NCBI GenBank assembly: GCA_016787575.1 | Contig: JAEUUO010000021.1 | Span: 1 to 64,000, forward strand | Length of the DNA stretch: 64,000 nt | Direction of reading: 5' to 3' | Source of the DNA: Saprospiraceae bacterium | Lineage (GTDB): Bacteria > Bacteroidota > Bacteroidia > Chitinophagales > Saprospiraceae | Part shown: positions 34,151 through 43,928 of the stretch, one piece after another | How the letters are laid out: every line of letters starts with the position of its first letter | How positions within the stretch are numbered: position 1 is the first letter of the stretch | Made by a program: the position numbers and the translations under genes | The notes under the pieces: generated by a model | The model's input: the letters and a program-made list of their open reading frames with translations, nothing else | Database searches by the model: none | What the model was told of the DNA's origin: nothing

Positions 34151-34585
34151 ATGGCGAACATACATCCACACATTAATTTCAATGGGAATGCTGAAGAAGC
34201 ATTCAACTTTTACAAATCCGTATTTGGCGGAGAATTTGCAAAAATAATTCGCTTTAAAGATTTAGCAATTGACGGCTTTCCAGTTGCCGAAAATGAAGCA
34301 AATAAAATTATGCACATTGCCTTGCCAATTGGTAAAAGTATATTAATGGCCAATGATGTACCTGAAATATTGGGACGAACAAACGAGCATGAAAACAGAA
34401 GTAAAATTGTAATCAGTGCAGAAAGTAAAGAAGAAGCAGACAAATTATTCCATGGCCTCTCAGCAGGTGGACAAATTGAAATGCCAATCTCAGATAGCCC
34501 CTGGGGATCCTATTTTGGGATGTTCCGTGATAAATATGGAATTGAATGGATGGTAGACTATGACTCGAAGTATCATCAAAACTGA
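34151..34585 (+). CDS. VOC/PhnB-like protein
   Basis: This 144-aa glyoxalase-fold protein has INFNGNAEEAFNFYKSVFGGEF at the start, EANKIMHIALPIGKSILMAND in the middle, and SPWGSYFGMFRDKYGIEWMVDYD at the end. This is the PhnB-like pattern in which metal-binding residues of true glyoxalases are partly replaced. The function is unspecified. No close linkage to its neighbours; it starts 272 bases after the KOW gene. Confidence 0.92.
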   Translation: MANIHPHINFNGNAEEAFNFYKSVFGGEFAKIIRFKDLAIDGFPVAENEANKIMHIALPIGKSILMANDVPEILGRTNEHENRSKIVISAESKEEADKLFHGLSAGGQIEMPISDSPWGSYFGMFRDKYGIEWMVDYDSKYHQN

Positions 34586-34621
34586 GAATCATAAATAATT
34601 TACATTTCTATAAAAATTCAA

Positions 34622-35641
34622 ATGGGTCGAAAAAAAATTAAACAACATCATTGTGCAAACTGCGGGTTTGAATTCAGTGCAAATAGTGAGCATATTAATT
34701 TTTGCCCAGAATGCGGACAAGATAACCACAATCCACGATTTCCATTGCTTCACTATGGCTATGAGTTACTGGAGGGTTTTTTGCATTTTGATACCAAGTT
34801 TCTCTACTCCTTTAAAATTCTATTATTTTATCCTGGTAAAATCACATACGACTATATCAATAACATAAGAGGACGCTATACCCCGCCATTCCGACTGTTT
34901 ATTTTCATTTTAATTCTTTCATTGATAGGAATGGGTATTTTTGAAAAAAAATTAGCTACTTCCGGCTATTTTGGTACTTATTCAAAAGAAGCAATTCAAA
35001 ACAATCTAACAATTGGTGAAATTTTTGACCAATCTAAGGATAGTGTCGTTGATAATATATTGGTCCCTCCTTTTTCATGGATCATGAAAAACCCCGACAT
35101 TACAAATGCTGATTTAAGAGTTTTAAAGATTTTACCTTCTGACAGTGTAGGACACTGGTTAACAAAATACGGTTATAGCAATAATATGCTTACTCGCTTT
35201 TATGCTTTAAATAAAAAAATGCGCATTTCTCGGAATATGACCGTTTCTGAGGTAAGCATTATGGTTTCAGGTATTTTTAAATGGCTTTTCTTGATTATGA
35301 TTCCTGTAAATGCATTTATTTTATATATAATATGCTATCGGAAAAACTTATTTTATTACGATACTCTGATTTATTCCACTCATTTTACATCTTTCTTTTT
35401 AGTAATCTATTCAATTTTTTTATTTGAAGTAATGTGGGTCTCTAAAATAAATATGACCTTATTGTTTATCCTAATTTTGCTCAATCTACTCGTGCTGGGA
35501 ATTTATCTGGCAGTATCAATGAAAAAAGTATTTGCGTACAATTGGATTGGTACAATAATTAGAATGGCGACGGTATTCCTGATTTCATTTGCAGCTTATC
35601 AACTCATACATTATACCATTTCATCCAATTCGGGTAGATAA
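34622..35641 (+). CDS. DUF3667 zinc-ribbon membrane protein, longer copy
   Basis: This 339-aa protein has zinc-ribbon cysteines C11, C14, C28 and C31 (CANCGFEFSA, FCPECGQDN). The DUF3667 segment GFLHFDTKFLYSFKILLFYPG follows, then membrane helices at about 92-110, 217-238, 247-268, 275-293 and 303-325. A loop of about 100 residues between the first and second helices is extra relative to the 25023-25790 copy and may lie in the periplasm. The function is unknown. It follows the VOC gene by 36 bases and may be co-transcribed. Confidence 0.88.
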   Translation: MGRKKIKQHHCANCGFEFSANSEHINFCPECGQDNHNPRFPLLHYGYELLEGFLHFDTKFLYSFKILLFYPGKITYDYINNIRGRYTPPFRLFIFILILSLIGMGIFEKKLATSGYFGTYSKEAIQNNLTIGEIFDQSKDSVVDNILVPPFSWIMKNPDITNADLRVLKILPSDSVGHWLTKYGYSNNMLTRFYALNKKMRISRNMTVSEVSIMVSGIFKWLFLIMIPVNAFILYIICYRKNLFYYDTLIYSTHFTSFFLVIYSIFLFEVMWVSKINMTLLFILILLNLLVLGIYLAVSMKKVFAYNWIGTIIRMATVFLISFAAYQLIHYTISSNSGR

Positions 35642-35795
35642 AATATTAAACCCATTTGGCTGAATAGTATGAAGGAAAATATCTAATAAACAATGAGCGT
35701 TTCACTAACTATTCATTTCGTCAAAATGACTCAAATTTGGAGCTTTCCCAAAAGCCGATATCAACAAATAAGTTCAATTTAAAGATTAGTACATC

Positions 35796-36626
35796 ATGGC
35801 CTCAGTATTTTACAGAACGATTGCTTTTACATTAATTGTTTTCAGCCTTACAAACTGTAAAAAGCATCCAAACTTTGAAATTCGAGAAGGTTTTAAGAAA
35901 TACTATGATTCATTTCAGGTAAAGGGCTCCTTTGTGCTTTATGACCAAAAACATGACAAGTATATTTTTTACAATAAAAACCAGTTTAAACAGGGCTTTT
36001 CTCCAGCTTCAACTTTTAAAATCTGTAACTCGCTGATTGGCCTTGAGACAGGAGTAATAAAAGACGAACATTTTGTGATTCCCTGGGATCAGGTTCAAAG
36101 AAATCCTGTATGGGACAAAGACCATGATCTCAAAACAGCATTTAAAAACTCAACTGTCTGGTATTATCAAGAACTTGCAAGGCGCGTGGGTCCACAAAAA
36201 ATGAAATATTGGATAGACAAAGCCAACTATGGAAATGCTGATACTGCCGGTGGCATTGATCAATTTTGGCTAACCGGCGGATTGTTGATAACTCCTGAAC
36301 AACAAATCAACTTTATAAAACGACTCCATGACAACAAACTTCCATTCTCACAGCGATCCATAGATATTGTCAAGAAAATTTTTATCGCAAAAGACACTCT
36401 GAATTATGTGCTAAGAGGGAAAGCAGGATGGGGCGGTAATAACAATCAAGATGTTGGTTGGTATGTTGGCTATTTGGAATCAAATGACAATGTTTATTAT
36501 TTCTCCAATTGCATTCAACTTGATAGCAAATACCTGGAAAATACCGATCGAGCCATTCTGTTTGATAAATCAAGAATGGAAATTGTTCTTAAAATACTTG
36601 AAGAACTTCAATTGATTTCAGATTGA
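35796..36626 (+). CDS. Class D (OXA-type) beta-lactamase, putative lipoprotein
   Basis: This 276-aa protein has a lipoprotein signal (SLTNC, Cys21). The motifs of class D enzymes are present in order: S72-T-F-K75 (nucleophile Ser and Lys to be carboxylated), S119-T-V121, Y145-G-N147 and a W-rich end. The fourth motif reads K209-A-G rather than the usual K-T/S-G, followed by WGGN. The enzyme would hydrolyse beta-lactams at the periplasmic face of a membrane. The KAG change may affect substrate range, but activity is not excluded. The chromosomal setting and lack of an adjacent mobile element suggest an intrinsic gene. Confidence 0.92.
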   Translation: MASVFYRTIAFTLIVFSLTNCKKHPNFEIREGFKKYYDSFQVKGSFVLYDQKHDKYIFYNKNQFKQGFSPASTFKICNSLIGLETGVIKDEHFVIPWDQVQRNPVWDKDHDLKTAFKNSTVWYYQELARRVGPQKMKYWIDKANYGNADTAGGIDQFWLTGGLLITPEQQINFIKRLHDNKLPFSQRSIDIVKKIFIAKDTLNYVLRGKAGWGGNNNQDVGWYVGYLESNDNVYYFSNCIQLDSKYLENTDRAILFDKSRMEIVLKILEELQLISD

Positions 36627-36898
36627 CCTTAGTACTTAAGTACTTAAATTTTTCCCAAATTAATGATTAATATTAGCTGTTCAATTGAAATAACCAAAAA
36701 ATATTAAATATATAATTTATTAAAAGTTCGTTAAAATAACAAAAATATAATTCAGTACATTCAGCTCGATTTGATATTTTAAAACTATAAAACTTATTTT
36801 GACCAGAGCATTTAAATGTTCATATCATAACTAAAAGTATATTTTATTAAAACAAAAGCAAAACTTTTCTAATCCAAAAATATAAAAATTACCAAATC

Positions 36899-37345
36899 AT
36901 GAAAAACACAGTAAAGTTACATCGAGTTTTAGCTGCAAGTCCAGAAAAGGTATTTAAAGCATTTACAAATGCTGATGCCATGGCTGCCTGGCTACCACCC
37001 TATGGGTTTATTTGCAAAGTGCATCATATGGATGCTAAAATAGGTGGGACCTACAAAATGTCGTTTACAAATTTCACGACCGGAACCAGTCATTCTTTTG
37101 GAGGCGAATATTTGGAAATAAAGTCCAACGAACTATTAAAGTATACAGATCAATTTGATGATCCGAATTTACCTGGTCAAATGATTACTACCATTGAATT
37201 TAAAAAGGTACTTTGTGGAACGGAAATATTTGCAACACAGGAAGGAATCCCTGATGCGATTCCAACTGAAATGTGCTATCTTGGATGGCAGGAATCCTTA
37301 GACAAATTAAAACGATTGGTTGAACCAAACATTCCGGATGCTTAA
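36899..37345 (+). CDS. SRPBCC domain protein
   Basis: This 148-aa protein starts VKLHRVLAASPEKVFKAFTNADAMAAWLPPYGF, followed by MDAKIGGTYKMSFTNF and the closing helix WQESLDKLKRLVEPNIPDA, all typical of AHSA1-type SRPBCC proteins. It stands alone, with an AT-rich 272-base gap before it. That gap includes a 14-bp palindrome AGTACTTAAGTACT at 36632-36645 just after the beta-lactamase gene. Confidence 0.92.
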   Translation: MKNTVKLHRVLAASPEKVFKAFTNADAMAAWLPPYGFICKVHHMDAKIGGTYKMSFTNFTTGTSHSFGGEYLEIKSNELLKYTDQFDDPNLPGQMITTIEFKKVLCGTEIFATQEGIPDAIPTEMCYLGWQESLDKLKRLVEPNIPDA

Positions 37346-37459
37346 GAAAATTTGAAGTAATTCTATACATCCGGTAGTGTCCAGATCAATCCTTTTCAAT
37401 TAAGTTTTCAGATTTACAAAATAAATTCAAGCTAAGGACAAATTTAAGTTGACTAAAAA

Positions 37460-38425
37460 ATGAATATCAAGTTCCTATTATTTCTACCAGTCCTTATATC
37501 GTGCAAATACAACATAGAGAATTCCCGGACAAGTCCAATCAATCAAGAAATAATTAAAACAGACTCTTCCTACATTTGGACAAAGGTCCTTGATCATGCA
37601 AATTGGAAGGAAAGTTACAATTTCCAATTGATTAGCCTCAATAACCTGTTATATGCATTTCATCCTGACGGTACCTGGCAATCTGAAGACGGCAAGAATT
37701 GGTTAAAATTAGCTTTGCCAAACGCAATTAACAATCATGCATTTCTCGATTACGTTATTTTTAATGGAGCAGTTTACGGGATGGGCTATTTTAAAGGAAA
37801 CATTGAGAATTTTGAATTTAAACCTGAAATTTACAAAACAACAGATTTAAAAAAATGGACTCTGCTTTCAGAAAAAAGCAATTTGCCCAAGCGATTTTTT
37901 TATCATCCATTTGTTTTTGAAAATAAAATCTGGATTCTGGGAGGAGAAGACCAACATACAAAATATTCAGATATCTGGAATTCAGAAGATGGTGTTCAAT
38001 GGATAAAACAAAAACAAAATCTTCCATTTGGCAAACGTAGTGAAAGCCAAATTGTGCAACTCAACAACACTTTATATTTATTGAATAACGATGTGTGGAG
38101 CTCCACCGATGGCTTAAATTGGAAGAAAATAGCTGATGAAATCGTTTCAGGAGAACAAATTTTCGGATATACGGCCCAAGTATTTGATAATAAAATTTGG
38201 TTAATTGGATGCAATAGAAATGGTCAGTTTACAAGTCAAGTGCTATTCAGTACGGACGGAATAAATTGGCATGATCACCGTGCTCCCTGGTTACCACGTG
38301 GGGGAATTGCTGCGACAGTGCATAATAATAAAATTTACATGACAGGTGGCAAATACGGTGGTACTCCCAATCATCCTGAATTTAGATACGACAATGATGT
38401 TTGGGCATTGGAAAAAAGTAAATAA
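37460..38425 (+). CDS. Putative lipoprotein with kelch-like beta-propeller
   Basis: This 321-aa protein has a lipoprotein signal (MNIKFLLFLPVLISC, Cys15). The mature part contains about five repeats of the type KIWILGGEDQHTKYSDIWNS, with ...VWSSTDGLNWKKI and LLFSTDGINWHD. The pattern G-G then a W-N/S-S-x-D-G-x-x-W belongs to the kelch/galactose-oxidase-like propellers of Bacteroidota. Exposure at the outer face of the membrane is likely. No enzymatic residues are apparent. Confidence 0.8.
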   Translation: MNIKFLLFLPVLISCKYNIENSRTSPINQEIIKTDSSYIWTKVLDHANWKESYNFQLISLNNLLYAFHPDGTWQSEDGKNWLKLALPNAINNHAFLDYVIFNGAVYGMGYFKGNIENFEFKPEIYKTTDLKKWTLLSEKSNLPKRFFYHPFVFENKIWILGGEDQHTKYSDIWNSEDGVQWIKQKQNLPFGKRSESQIVQLNNTLYLLNNDVWSSTDGLNWKKIADEIVSGEQIFGYTAQVFDNKIWLIGCNRNGQFTSQVLFSTDGINWHDHRAPWLPRGGIAATVHNNKIYMTGGKYGGTPNHPEFRYDNDVWALEKSK

Positions 38426-38461
38426 TAAAATATTATTTTTGTAAACTTAATTAACAAATTT

Positions 38462-39031
38462 ATGAGAAAATTAATATCCTTTATGCACATTTCATTGGAT
38501 GGATTTGTAGCCGGTCCTCAGGGTGAATTGAATTGGGTTAAAGTTGATGAAGAGCTCTTTAATTATGTAGGAAGTAGAATTAGTGAAGGCGATACAGCTT
38601 TATATGGTCGTGTAACCTATCAAATGATGGAAAATTACTGGCCGACTGCAGGAAACAAACCCAATGCAAGCAATCATGAAATTAACCATTCTAAATGGTA
38701 TGGCAAAGTTCGCAAACTTGTTTTATCAAAAACATTGGATGATGCAAATCAGAAGAATACAATCCGAATTAGTGATAATATAGCTGATACTTTAAATGAA
38801 ATAAAAAAAGAAACCGGTCCAGATATATTAGTATTTGGTAGCCCAACTGCAGCACATTCACTTATTCAATTAAACTTAATTGATGGCTTTTGGCTGTTTG
38901 TCAATCCTATAATTCTGGGTAATGGAATTCCTTTATTTTCTGATATAAAAGATATAATCAATCTAAAATTGATGAGTTCCCGATCTTTTACCAATGGAGT
39001 AACTGAATTGAGCTACCTCGTAGCACAATGA
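38462..39031 (+). CDS. Dihydrofolate reductase-family protein (RibD C-terminal-like), copy 2
   Basis: This 189-aa protein begins MRKLISFMHISLDGFVAGPQGELNW and has ALYGRVTYQMMENYWP, ILVFGSPTAAHSLI and LFVNPIILGNGIPLF. This is the ordered set of NADPH-binding and cleft motifs of solitary DHFR/RibD-like reductases. It is closest in style to the YyaP/YwjB group rather than to copy 1. It starts 36 bases after the kelch-like gene. TATTTTTG at 38434-38441 is a possible -7 promoter box. Confidence 0.92.
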   Translation: MRKLISFMHISLDGFVAGPQGELNWVKVDEELFNYVGSRISEGDTALYGRVTYQMMENYWPTAGNKPNASNHEINHSKWYGKVRKLVLSKTLDDANQKNTIRISDNIADTLNEIKKETGPDILVFGSPTAAHSLIQLNLIDGFWLFVNPIILGNGIPLFSDIKDIINLKLMSSRSFTNGVTELSYLVAQ

Positions 39032-39181
39032 TTAAATTGAATTATAAAATGCAGTACGATACTTTATATTCTATTTGTTACTACATTGCATATAATAACA
39101 ACATTAAAGCAATGCGGTCATTTCAGAATTTTAAATAATTCTGATCTTTAAGCATGTTCTAAGTTTTTATAGATCATTAAA

Positions 39182-40309
39182 ATGAGCTTAAAAATTAAAA
39201 GAATTTATTTTTTTTGCCATCCAATAATTGCATTGCTTGGTATAGGATTATTTCCAAATACGTGCAACGAAAAAATAAATAATTCATTCCAACAAGATTC
39301 TGTTAATTCAAGAAAAATTATCCCGGAAATAATAGGAACTCCTCCAAAATTTTCAAATCAACAAGGTATTCCCAATGACACGGACCTTGTAAGTCAATAC
39401 ATTCGATGCATATTTCAGGATTCAAAAGGCAATTATTGGTTTGGGCCAGCCGGCCAGAGTGTTGCCAGGTTTGATCAAAAAACTTTAAGATATTTTAGCA
39501 AAACAGAGTTCTTCGATAGCAATGAATTCAAAGATGATTTTTGCAGTGTCCATGCAATTGCCGAAGATAAAAAAGGAAACATATGGTTTGGAACAGATCA
39601 TGGAGTTATTCGGTATGATGGAAATAACTTTAAAAGCTACACTGAAAAAGATGGATTGAGCAACATCCAAATAGGGAGAAAAAGCATACTCATTGATAAA
39701 AGCGAGACACTTTGGGTTGGTACTCAAAGGGGTGTTTTTCGCTATGAACCATCATCCGAAATAACATTAGGTTTAAGCTTTACAAAATTTCATTTGCTGG
39801 ATTCCATAAATGTAAAAGACATTATGGAAGACAAATCCGGAAACATCTGGTTTGCATCTCAAGACCATGGAGTCTTTTGTTATAATGGAAAATCAATTAA
39901 AAATTACCATGAAAAGCATGGCTTAGGAGATAACTATGCTGGTGGTATAATACAAGATCAATCAGGAAACTATTGGTTTACAATGAAGGGAGGTATTTGC
40001 AAATATGATGGAACTATTTTTACAAGCTTCACTCACAAAGATGAAATAGGCGGAACTGAAATCTGGGGAATTTACATTGAAAAATCAGGTATCATTTGGA
40101 TCACCGCAAGAGGAAGCACCACAAGATATGATCCAACAATTAAAGATTCTACTGCATTCACTGTATTTACAACAAATGATGGACTGAATTGCTGCGTGCA
40201 ATCCATGTATCAAGATCGCTCTGGAAATATGTGGTGGGGAACCGGTCAAGGATTGTATCGTTTTGATGGCAAGCAATTCTATCAAGTTAAACAAAAAGGA
40301 CCATGGTAG
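39182..40309 (+). CDS. Free-standing two-component-regulator propeller protein, copy 1
   Basis: This 375-aa protein has an N-terminal hydrophobic segment ending in FPNTCNEK, either a signal anchor or a poor lipobox. It then carries six or more Reg_prop repeats such as GNIWFGTDHGVIRYDGNNF and GNMWWGTGQGLYRFDGKQF. These repeats normally form the periplasmic sensor of hybrid two-component kinases, yet the gene ends after the propeller and has no kinase domain. It resembles the neighbour at 42691-43797 and the N-terminus of the kinase at 49517-52630. It might sense a glycan or act as a scaffold. Confidence 0.9.
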   Translation: MSLKIKRIYFFCHPIIALLGIGLFPNTCNEKINNSFQQDSVNSRKIIPEIIGTPPKFSNQQGIPNDTDLVSQYIRCIFQDSKGNYWFGPAGQSVARFDQKTLRYFSKTEFFDSNEFKDDFCSVHAIAEDKKGNIWFGTDHGVIRYDGNNFKSYTEKDGLSNIQIGRKSILIDKSETLWVGTQRGVFRYEPSSEITLGLSFTKFHLLDSINVKDIMEDKSGNIWFASQDHGVFCYNGKSIKNYHEKHGLGDNYAGGIIQDQSGNYWFTMKGGICKYDGTIFTSFTHKDEIGGTEIWGIYIEKSGIIWITARGSTTRYDPTIKDSTAFTVFTTNDGLNCCVQSMYQDRSGNMWWGTGQGLYRFDGKQFYQVKQKGPW

Positions 40310-40592
40310 TTAAACTGATAGATTTCATTGAAATGCAGAATTTTTTTGTAATTAAATAGTAATAAATTAATTTGTAAAAGGCGGTTAATGACGCCAATTT
40401 TTCGTCTAATTACAAGCAGAATTTAAATGTTCTATTATTCTTAACCGTAATTTATACTACAATTAAATAAAACTTCTTTGATTATAAAATCAAATAGATT
40501 AAACTTGCATTATTTCATTCTTAGTAATTTTTACATAAAAATGAAATTAGTGAACCTATAAAAGAGAACGCTTATAAAACTTATATAATTCT

Positions 40593-41018
40593 ATGGAAAT
40601 TCAAAGTCAAATAAACGACTACATTCATAGCCTGGATGTACCAAAAAAAACAGAAATGCTGGAATTACACAAAACTATTTGCGAATTAATGCCCAAGTGC
40701 AAACTATGGTTTCTGGATGGGAGAAACAGTGAAAATAAAATTGTATCCAATCCAAATATTGGTTATGGCCACCAATTTCTAAAATATGCCGATGGGACTG
40801 CCCGCGAATTCTATCAAATTGGTTTAAGTGCAAATAAAACCGGAATTTCAATTTACTTACTTAGCATTAAAGACAAAAAATACCTTGTCCAAAATATTGC
40901 AAAAGATCTTGGCAAAGCTAGTGTGACAGGTTATTGCATTAAATTTAAAACACTTAAAGATATAAACATCGAGATACTTATTAAAGCTCTCCGATTTGGA
41001 TTTGAATCCAAGCAGTAA
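40593..41018 (+). CDS. DUF1801-domain protein
   Basis: This 141-aa protein has an opening helix SQINDYIHSLDVPKKTEMLELHKTICEL, a strand with WFLDGRN, and the phrase NPNIGYGHQFLKYADGTAREFYQIGLSANKTGISIYLL. These are the features of the DUF1801 (YdhG-like) fold. The closing helix is ININIEILIKALRFGF-like. The biochemical function of the family is unknown. It is isolated by AT-rich gaps of more than 230 bases on both sides. Confidence 0.88.
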   Translation: MEIQSQINDYIHSLDVPKKTEMLELHKTICELMPKCKLWFLDGRNSENKIVSNPNIGYGHQFLKYADGTAREFYQIGLSANKTGISIYLLSIKDKKYLVQNIAKDLGKASVTGYCIKFKTLKDINIEILIKALRFGFESKQ

Positions 41019-41251
41019 ACAGCTAAAACGCGTCTAGCATATTAATTGTTTCCCAATCAAAAATAGCTCGACTGAAATAATATGCAAACTCTTTATTAAA
41101 CTACAAAATCAATTTCTTAATATCAAGCCCCAATTAAAAGATAATTCTATATTTGTTAATAAAATTTCTCATCTATGCAATTGTAAGCTAAAACAGTATA
41201 ATTTAAGCTATAGCCAAATACTATTGTTCAGTTTATAAAACATGATTTTAT

Positions 41252-41788
41252 ATGTCTCGTAAATTAATATTATATATCGCCACAAGCTTGGATGGATACA
41301 TAGCGAAACCAAATGATGACTTGAGCTTTCTAAGCATTGTACAGAAAGATGGAGAAGACTATGGCTATTCGGAATTTGTCAGTTCAATAGATACAGTCAT
41401 TTTGGGAAGAAAAACCTATGATTGGATAATGGCTGTGGTAGATGAATTCCCTCACATGGATAAAATTTCATATATTATTACCAGAACCGAAAGACCATCA
41501 ATTGGCAATATAAATTTTTACAATGGAACATTGAACTCACTTGTTAAAAAATTAAAATCGGAAAAAGGAAAAAATATATTTATTGATGGAGGTGCTGAAA
41601 TCGTACATGAATTATTGAAAGCAAATCTAATCGACGAATTTATAATTTCAATAATACCTATTCTAGTTGGTGATGGAATAAAACTTTTCGCTGATGGGCG
41701 TCCAGAATTAAAACTTAAACTTGTTACTTTAAAGAAATTTGAAACTGGCTTGATTCAAATGCATTATGAACGAGTAGACAATGACTAA
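41252..41788 (+). CDS. Dihydrofolate reductase-family protein (RibD C-terminal-like), copy 3
   Basis: This 178-aa protein starts MSRKLILYIATSLDGYIAKPNDDLSF. It has VILGRKTYDWIM, NIFIDGGAEIVHELL (the NADPH-phosphate loop) and FIISIIPILVGDGIKLF. The tight match to motif order puts it in the same reductase group as copies 1 and 2; sequence divergence shows old paralogues or independent acquisition. No substrate can be inferred. It is followed by the small membrane protein 146 bases later. Confidence 0.93.
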   Translation: MSRKLILYIATSLDGYIAKPNDDLSFLSIVQKDGEDYGYSEFVSSIDTVILGRKTYDWIMAVVDEFPHMDKISYIITRTERPSIGNINFYNGTLNSLVKKLKSEKGKNIFIDGGAEIVHELLKANLIDEFIISIIPILVGDGIKLFADGRPELKLKLVTLKKFETGLIQMHYERVDND

Positions 41789-41934
41789 TTTCTAAAACAA
41801 TACAAATGAATTCATTTGTTGAAATTGCAAACAAAAAGGGTCTTATGCTTACATTTCGAAAAAGTATTTTCAATTTGGAAAAGAGTGCTATTTTTATTCA
41901 ATTCAAAATAATGTTAAATTTTAAATTTTAATCA

Positions 41935-42645
41935 ATGGAAAAGGGTTACAAAAACTTAATCTATTTTTTTATAGGCATCGTTTTAATAACATTTGTTGGT
42001 TTTTACAAGAAATATTTTGGTTTAGCACCCGATTTTCCAGGTCTTAAAAACATACATCATTTTCATGCCATAATGCTTACTTTATGGCTTACGCTTTTGA
42101 TTGTCCAACCAATATTGATAAGCAATAACAAAATAGCATTGCATAAATTTTTAGGCAAAGCTTCATATCTTATTGTACCGATTGCTTTTATATCTATGAT
42201 TTTGGCTTACCACAATCAATACCTTCGATTTATCCAGGAAGGCAAATCTGAAAATTTCGTACTGTCATTTGTCTTTGCACCAGCAACCGACGCGATCCCT
42301 TTTTTAATTCTATTTCTTCTTGCCATTCTCAATAAAAATGAAACTCCCAAACATATGAGATACATGATAGCTACGGGCATTATAATAGGCGGACCCGGTT
42401 TGGGAAGAATCTTTATCAATTGGCTTGGAATGGATATTTTTACTGCAATTCAAACTCAGGTAATTATTCAATTTTTTGTTTTTATTGCACTTATTTTCTA
42501 TGACAAATACAAAGGAAAACGTTTTCCGTTGAATCCGTTTACAACAGCATTTATCATCTGGCTAATTCCGAATGTTCTTATTATATTTTTTCCAGAAACG
42601 AGGCTTTGGCAAAGTTTTGCAAAATTTTTAGTTGACACAATTTAA
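41935..42645 (+). CDS. Multi-helix membrane protein (DUF2306-like)
   Basis: This 236-aa protein has about seven hydrophobic helices (about 9-27, 44-62, 73-90, 106-124, 138-158, 166-184, 201-218). His residues cluster in HHFHAIMLTLWLTLLIVQ, followed by HKFLGKASYL, the pattern of the DUF2306-type cytochrome-like membrane proteins. A heme ligand role for these His is possible. The propeller gene begins 45 bases after its stop, so the pair may be one operon. Confidence 0.7.
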   Translation: MEKGYKNLIYFFIGIVLITFVGFYKKYFGLAPDFPGLKNIHHFHAIMLTLWLTLLIVQPILISNNKIALHKFLGKASYLIVPIAFISMILAYHNQYLRFIQEGKSENFVLSFVFAPATDAIPFLILFLLAILNKNETPKHMRYMIATGIIIGGPGLGRIFINWLGMDIFTAIQTQVIIQFFVFIALIFYDKYKGKRFPLNPFTTAFIIWLIPNVLIIFFPETRLWQSFAKFLVDTI

Positions 42646-42690
42646 TTGTATATCTTTCTGGAAAACCCATTTCAAATAAAGGATTCGTTT

Positions 42691-43797
42691 ATGAAACTTT
42701 ACATTACCTGCATTTATGTTTCGTTAAGTTTTTTTATCTCTTGTAATGGACAAATAAATAACAAATCTCAAATAACAAAAGAAGGCATACCCCATTTAAC
42801 AATTGGGGATACAGTTAAAAATTTGAGCAATAGCATTTGGATTATTTTTCAAGCTCAAAATGGTGATTATTGGTTTGGAAGTGATACAAACGGTATCTTT
42901 CGTTTTGATGGTAAAACCATCGTCAATTTTACCGAACGAGATGGTTTGAGCAGCAATCGGATTAGAAACATTCAGGAAGACAAACATGGGAATATTTATT
43001 TTTCTACCTTGGCTGGCATCGATAAATTTAATGGTTCTTCATTTACATATTTGAAACCAATAAAAAATATGTTTCCAAATTCAAATTGGAAATTACAATC
43101 CGATGATTTATGGTTTAGTATTATTGGAAAAAATGGAGAAAAAGGACCTTACCGCTTTGATGGAGAAAATTTGTATCAGCTGGAATTTCCAAAACACTTT
43201 ATGGAAGATGATTATTTTAAACGGTTTCCAAACAATGCCTGGAGTCCTTATGAAGTGTATTTTATTTATAAAGATCAAAAAGGCAATATGTGGTTTGGTA
43301 CTTCCAATTTTGGACTATGCAGATATGATGGCTATACGCTTAGCTGGATGTATGAAGATCATTTGACAAATGTCCCAAATGGAGGTTCTTTTGGAATCCG
43401 CTCCATCATCGAAGATTCACATGGAAGTTTTTGGATTTGTAACAGCCAACATAGATATACAATGACTCCAGATTTTGTCGAAGAAAATGGAAATCGCTTC
43501 ATAAAATACCACAAAGAAAAGGGAATTGACAATTTAAAAAGTGCAGACGGATTCAATTACATTTATTTTATGTCGGCTGTAGTTGATTCAAGCAATAATT
43601 TATGGCTAGCAACATACGATGATGGTGTATGGAAATACAATGGCAAGAGTACTACACGATACGAAGTGAAAGAAGGGCCAAAAGACTATACTGTTTTCTC
43701 CATGTACAAAGATAAAAAAGGAAATTTATGGCTTGGTACACATGCTGGAGGTGCATTTAAATTCAATGGACTCAGTTTTGAAAGATTTAAACCATGA
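42691..43797 (+). CDS. Free-standing two-component-regulator propeller lipoprotein, copy 2
   Basis: This 368-aa protein has a lipoprotein signal (YVSLSFFISCNG, Cys18). The mature protein is built of Reg_prop repeats such as GDYWFGSDTNGIFRFDGKT, GNMWFGTSNFGLCRYDGYT and GNLWLGTHAGGAFKFNG. There is no kinase or DNA-binding part. The frame is open to a TTG at 42646, but the ATG at 42691 gives a clean signal peptide. The lipid anchor would place this propeller on an outer leaflet, which differs from the periplasmic sensor role of the fused type. Confidence 0.9.
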   Translation: MKLYITCIYVSLSFFISCNGQINNKSQITKEGIPHLTIGDTVKNLSNSIWIIFQAQNGDYWFGSDTNGIFRFDGKTIVNFTERDGLSSNRIRNIQEDKHGNIYFSTLAGIDKFNGSSFTYLKPIKNMFPNSNWKLQSDDLWFSIIGKNGEKGPYRFDGENLYQLEFPKHFMEDDYFKRFPNNAWSPYEVYFIYKDQKGNMWFGTSNFGLCRYDGYTLSWMYEDHLTNVPNGGSFGIRSIIEDSHGSFWICNSQHRYTMTPDFVEENGNRFIKYHKEKGIDNLKSADGFNYIYFMSAVVDSSNNLWLATYDDGVWKYNGKSTTRYEVKEGPKDYTVFSMYKDKKGNLWLGTHAGGAFKFNGLSFERFKP

Positions 43798-43928
43798 CCA
43801 GTTTAATAGCAATTTACTCAATTCATCGATTTTAGTAAACCTCTTTCCGTAAAGAAGATCTCTGATGATATCTAAATATGCTGTTTCCAAAAGAATAAAT
43901 ACATTTGTAGTTTAATGTTTAATCCAGA

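Noticed and set aside
36632..36645. 14-base perfect palindrome AGTACTTAAGTACT after the beta-lactamase gene
   Set aside because: All A/T-rich, no loop and no clear position relative to a promoter; could be chance or part of a weak terminator, so not listed as a feature.
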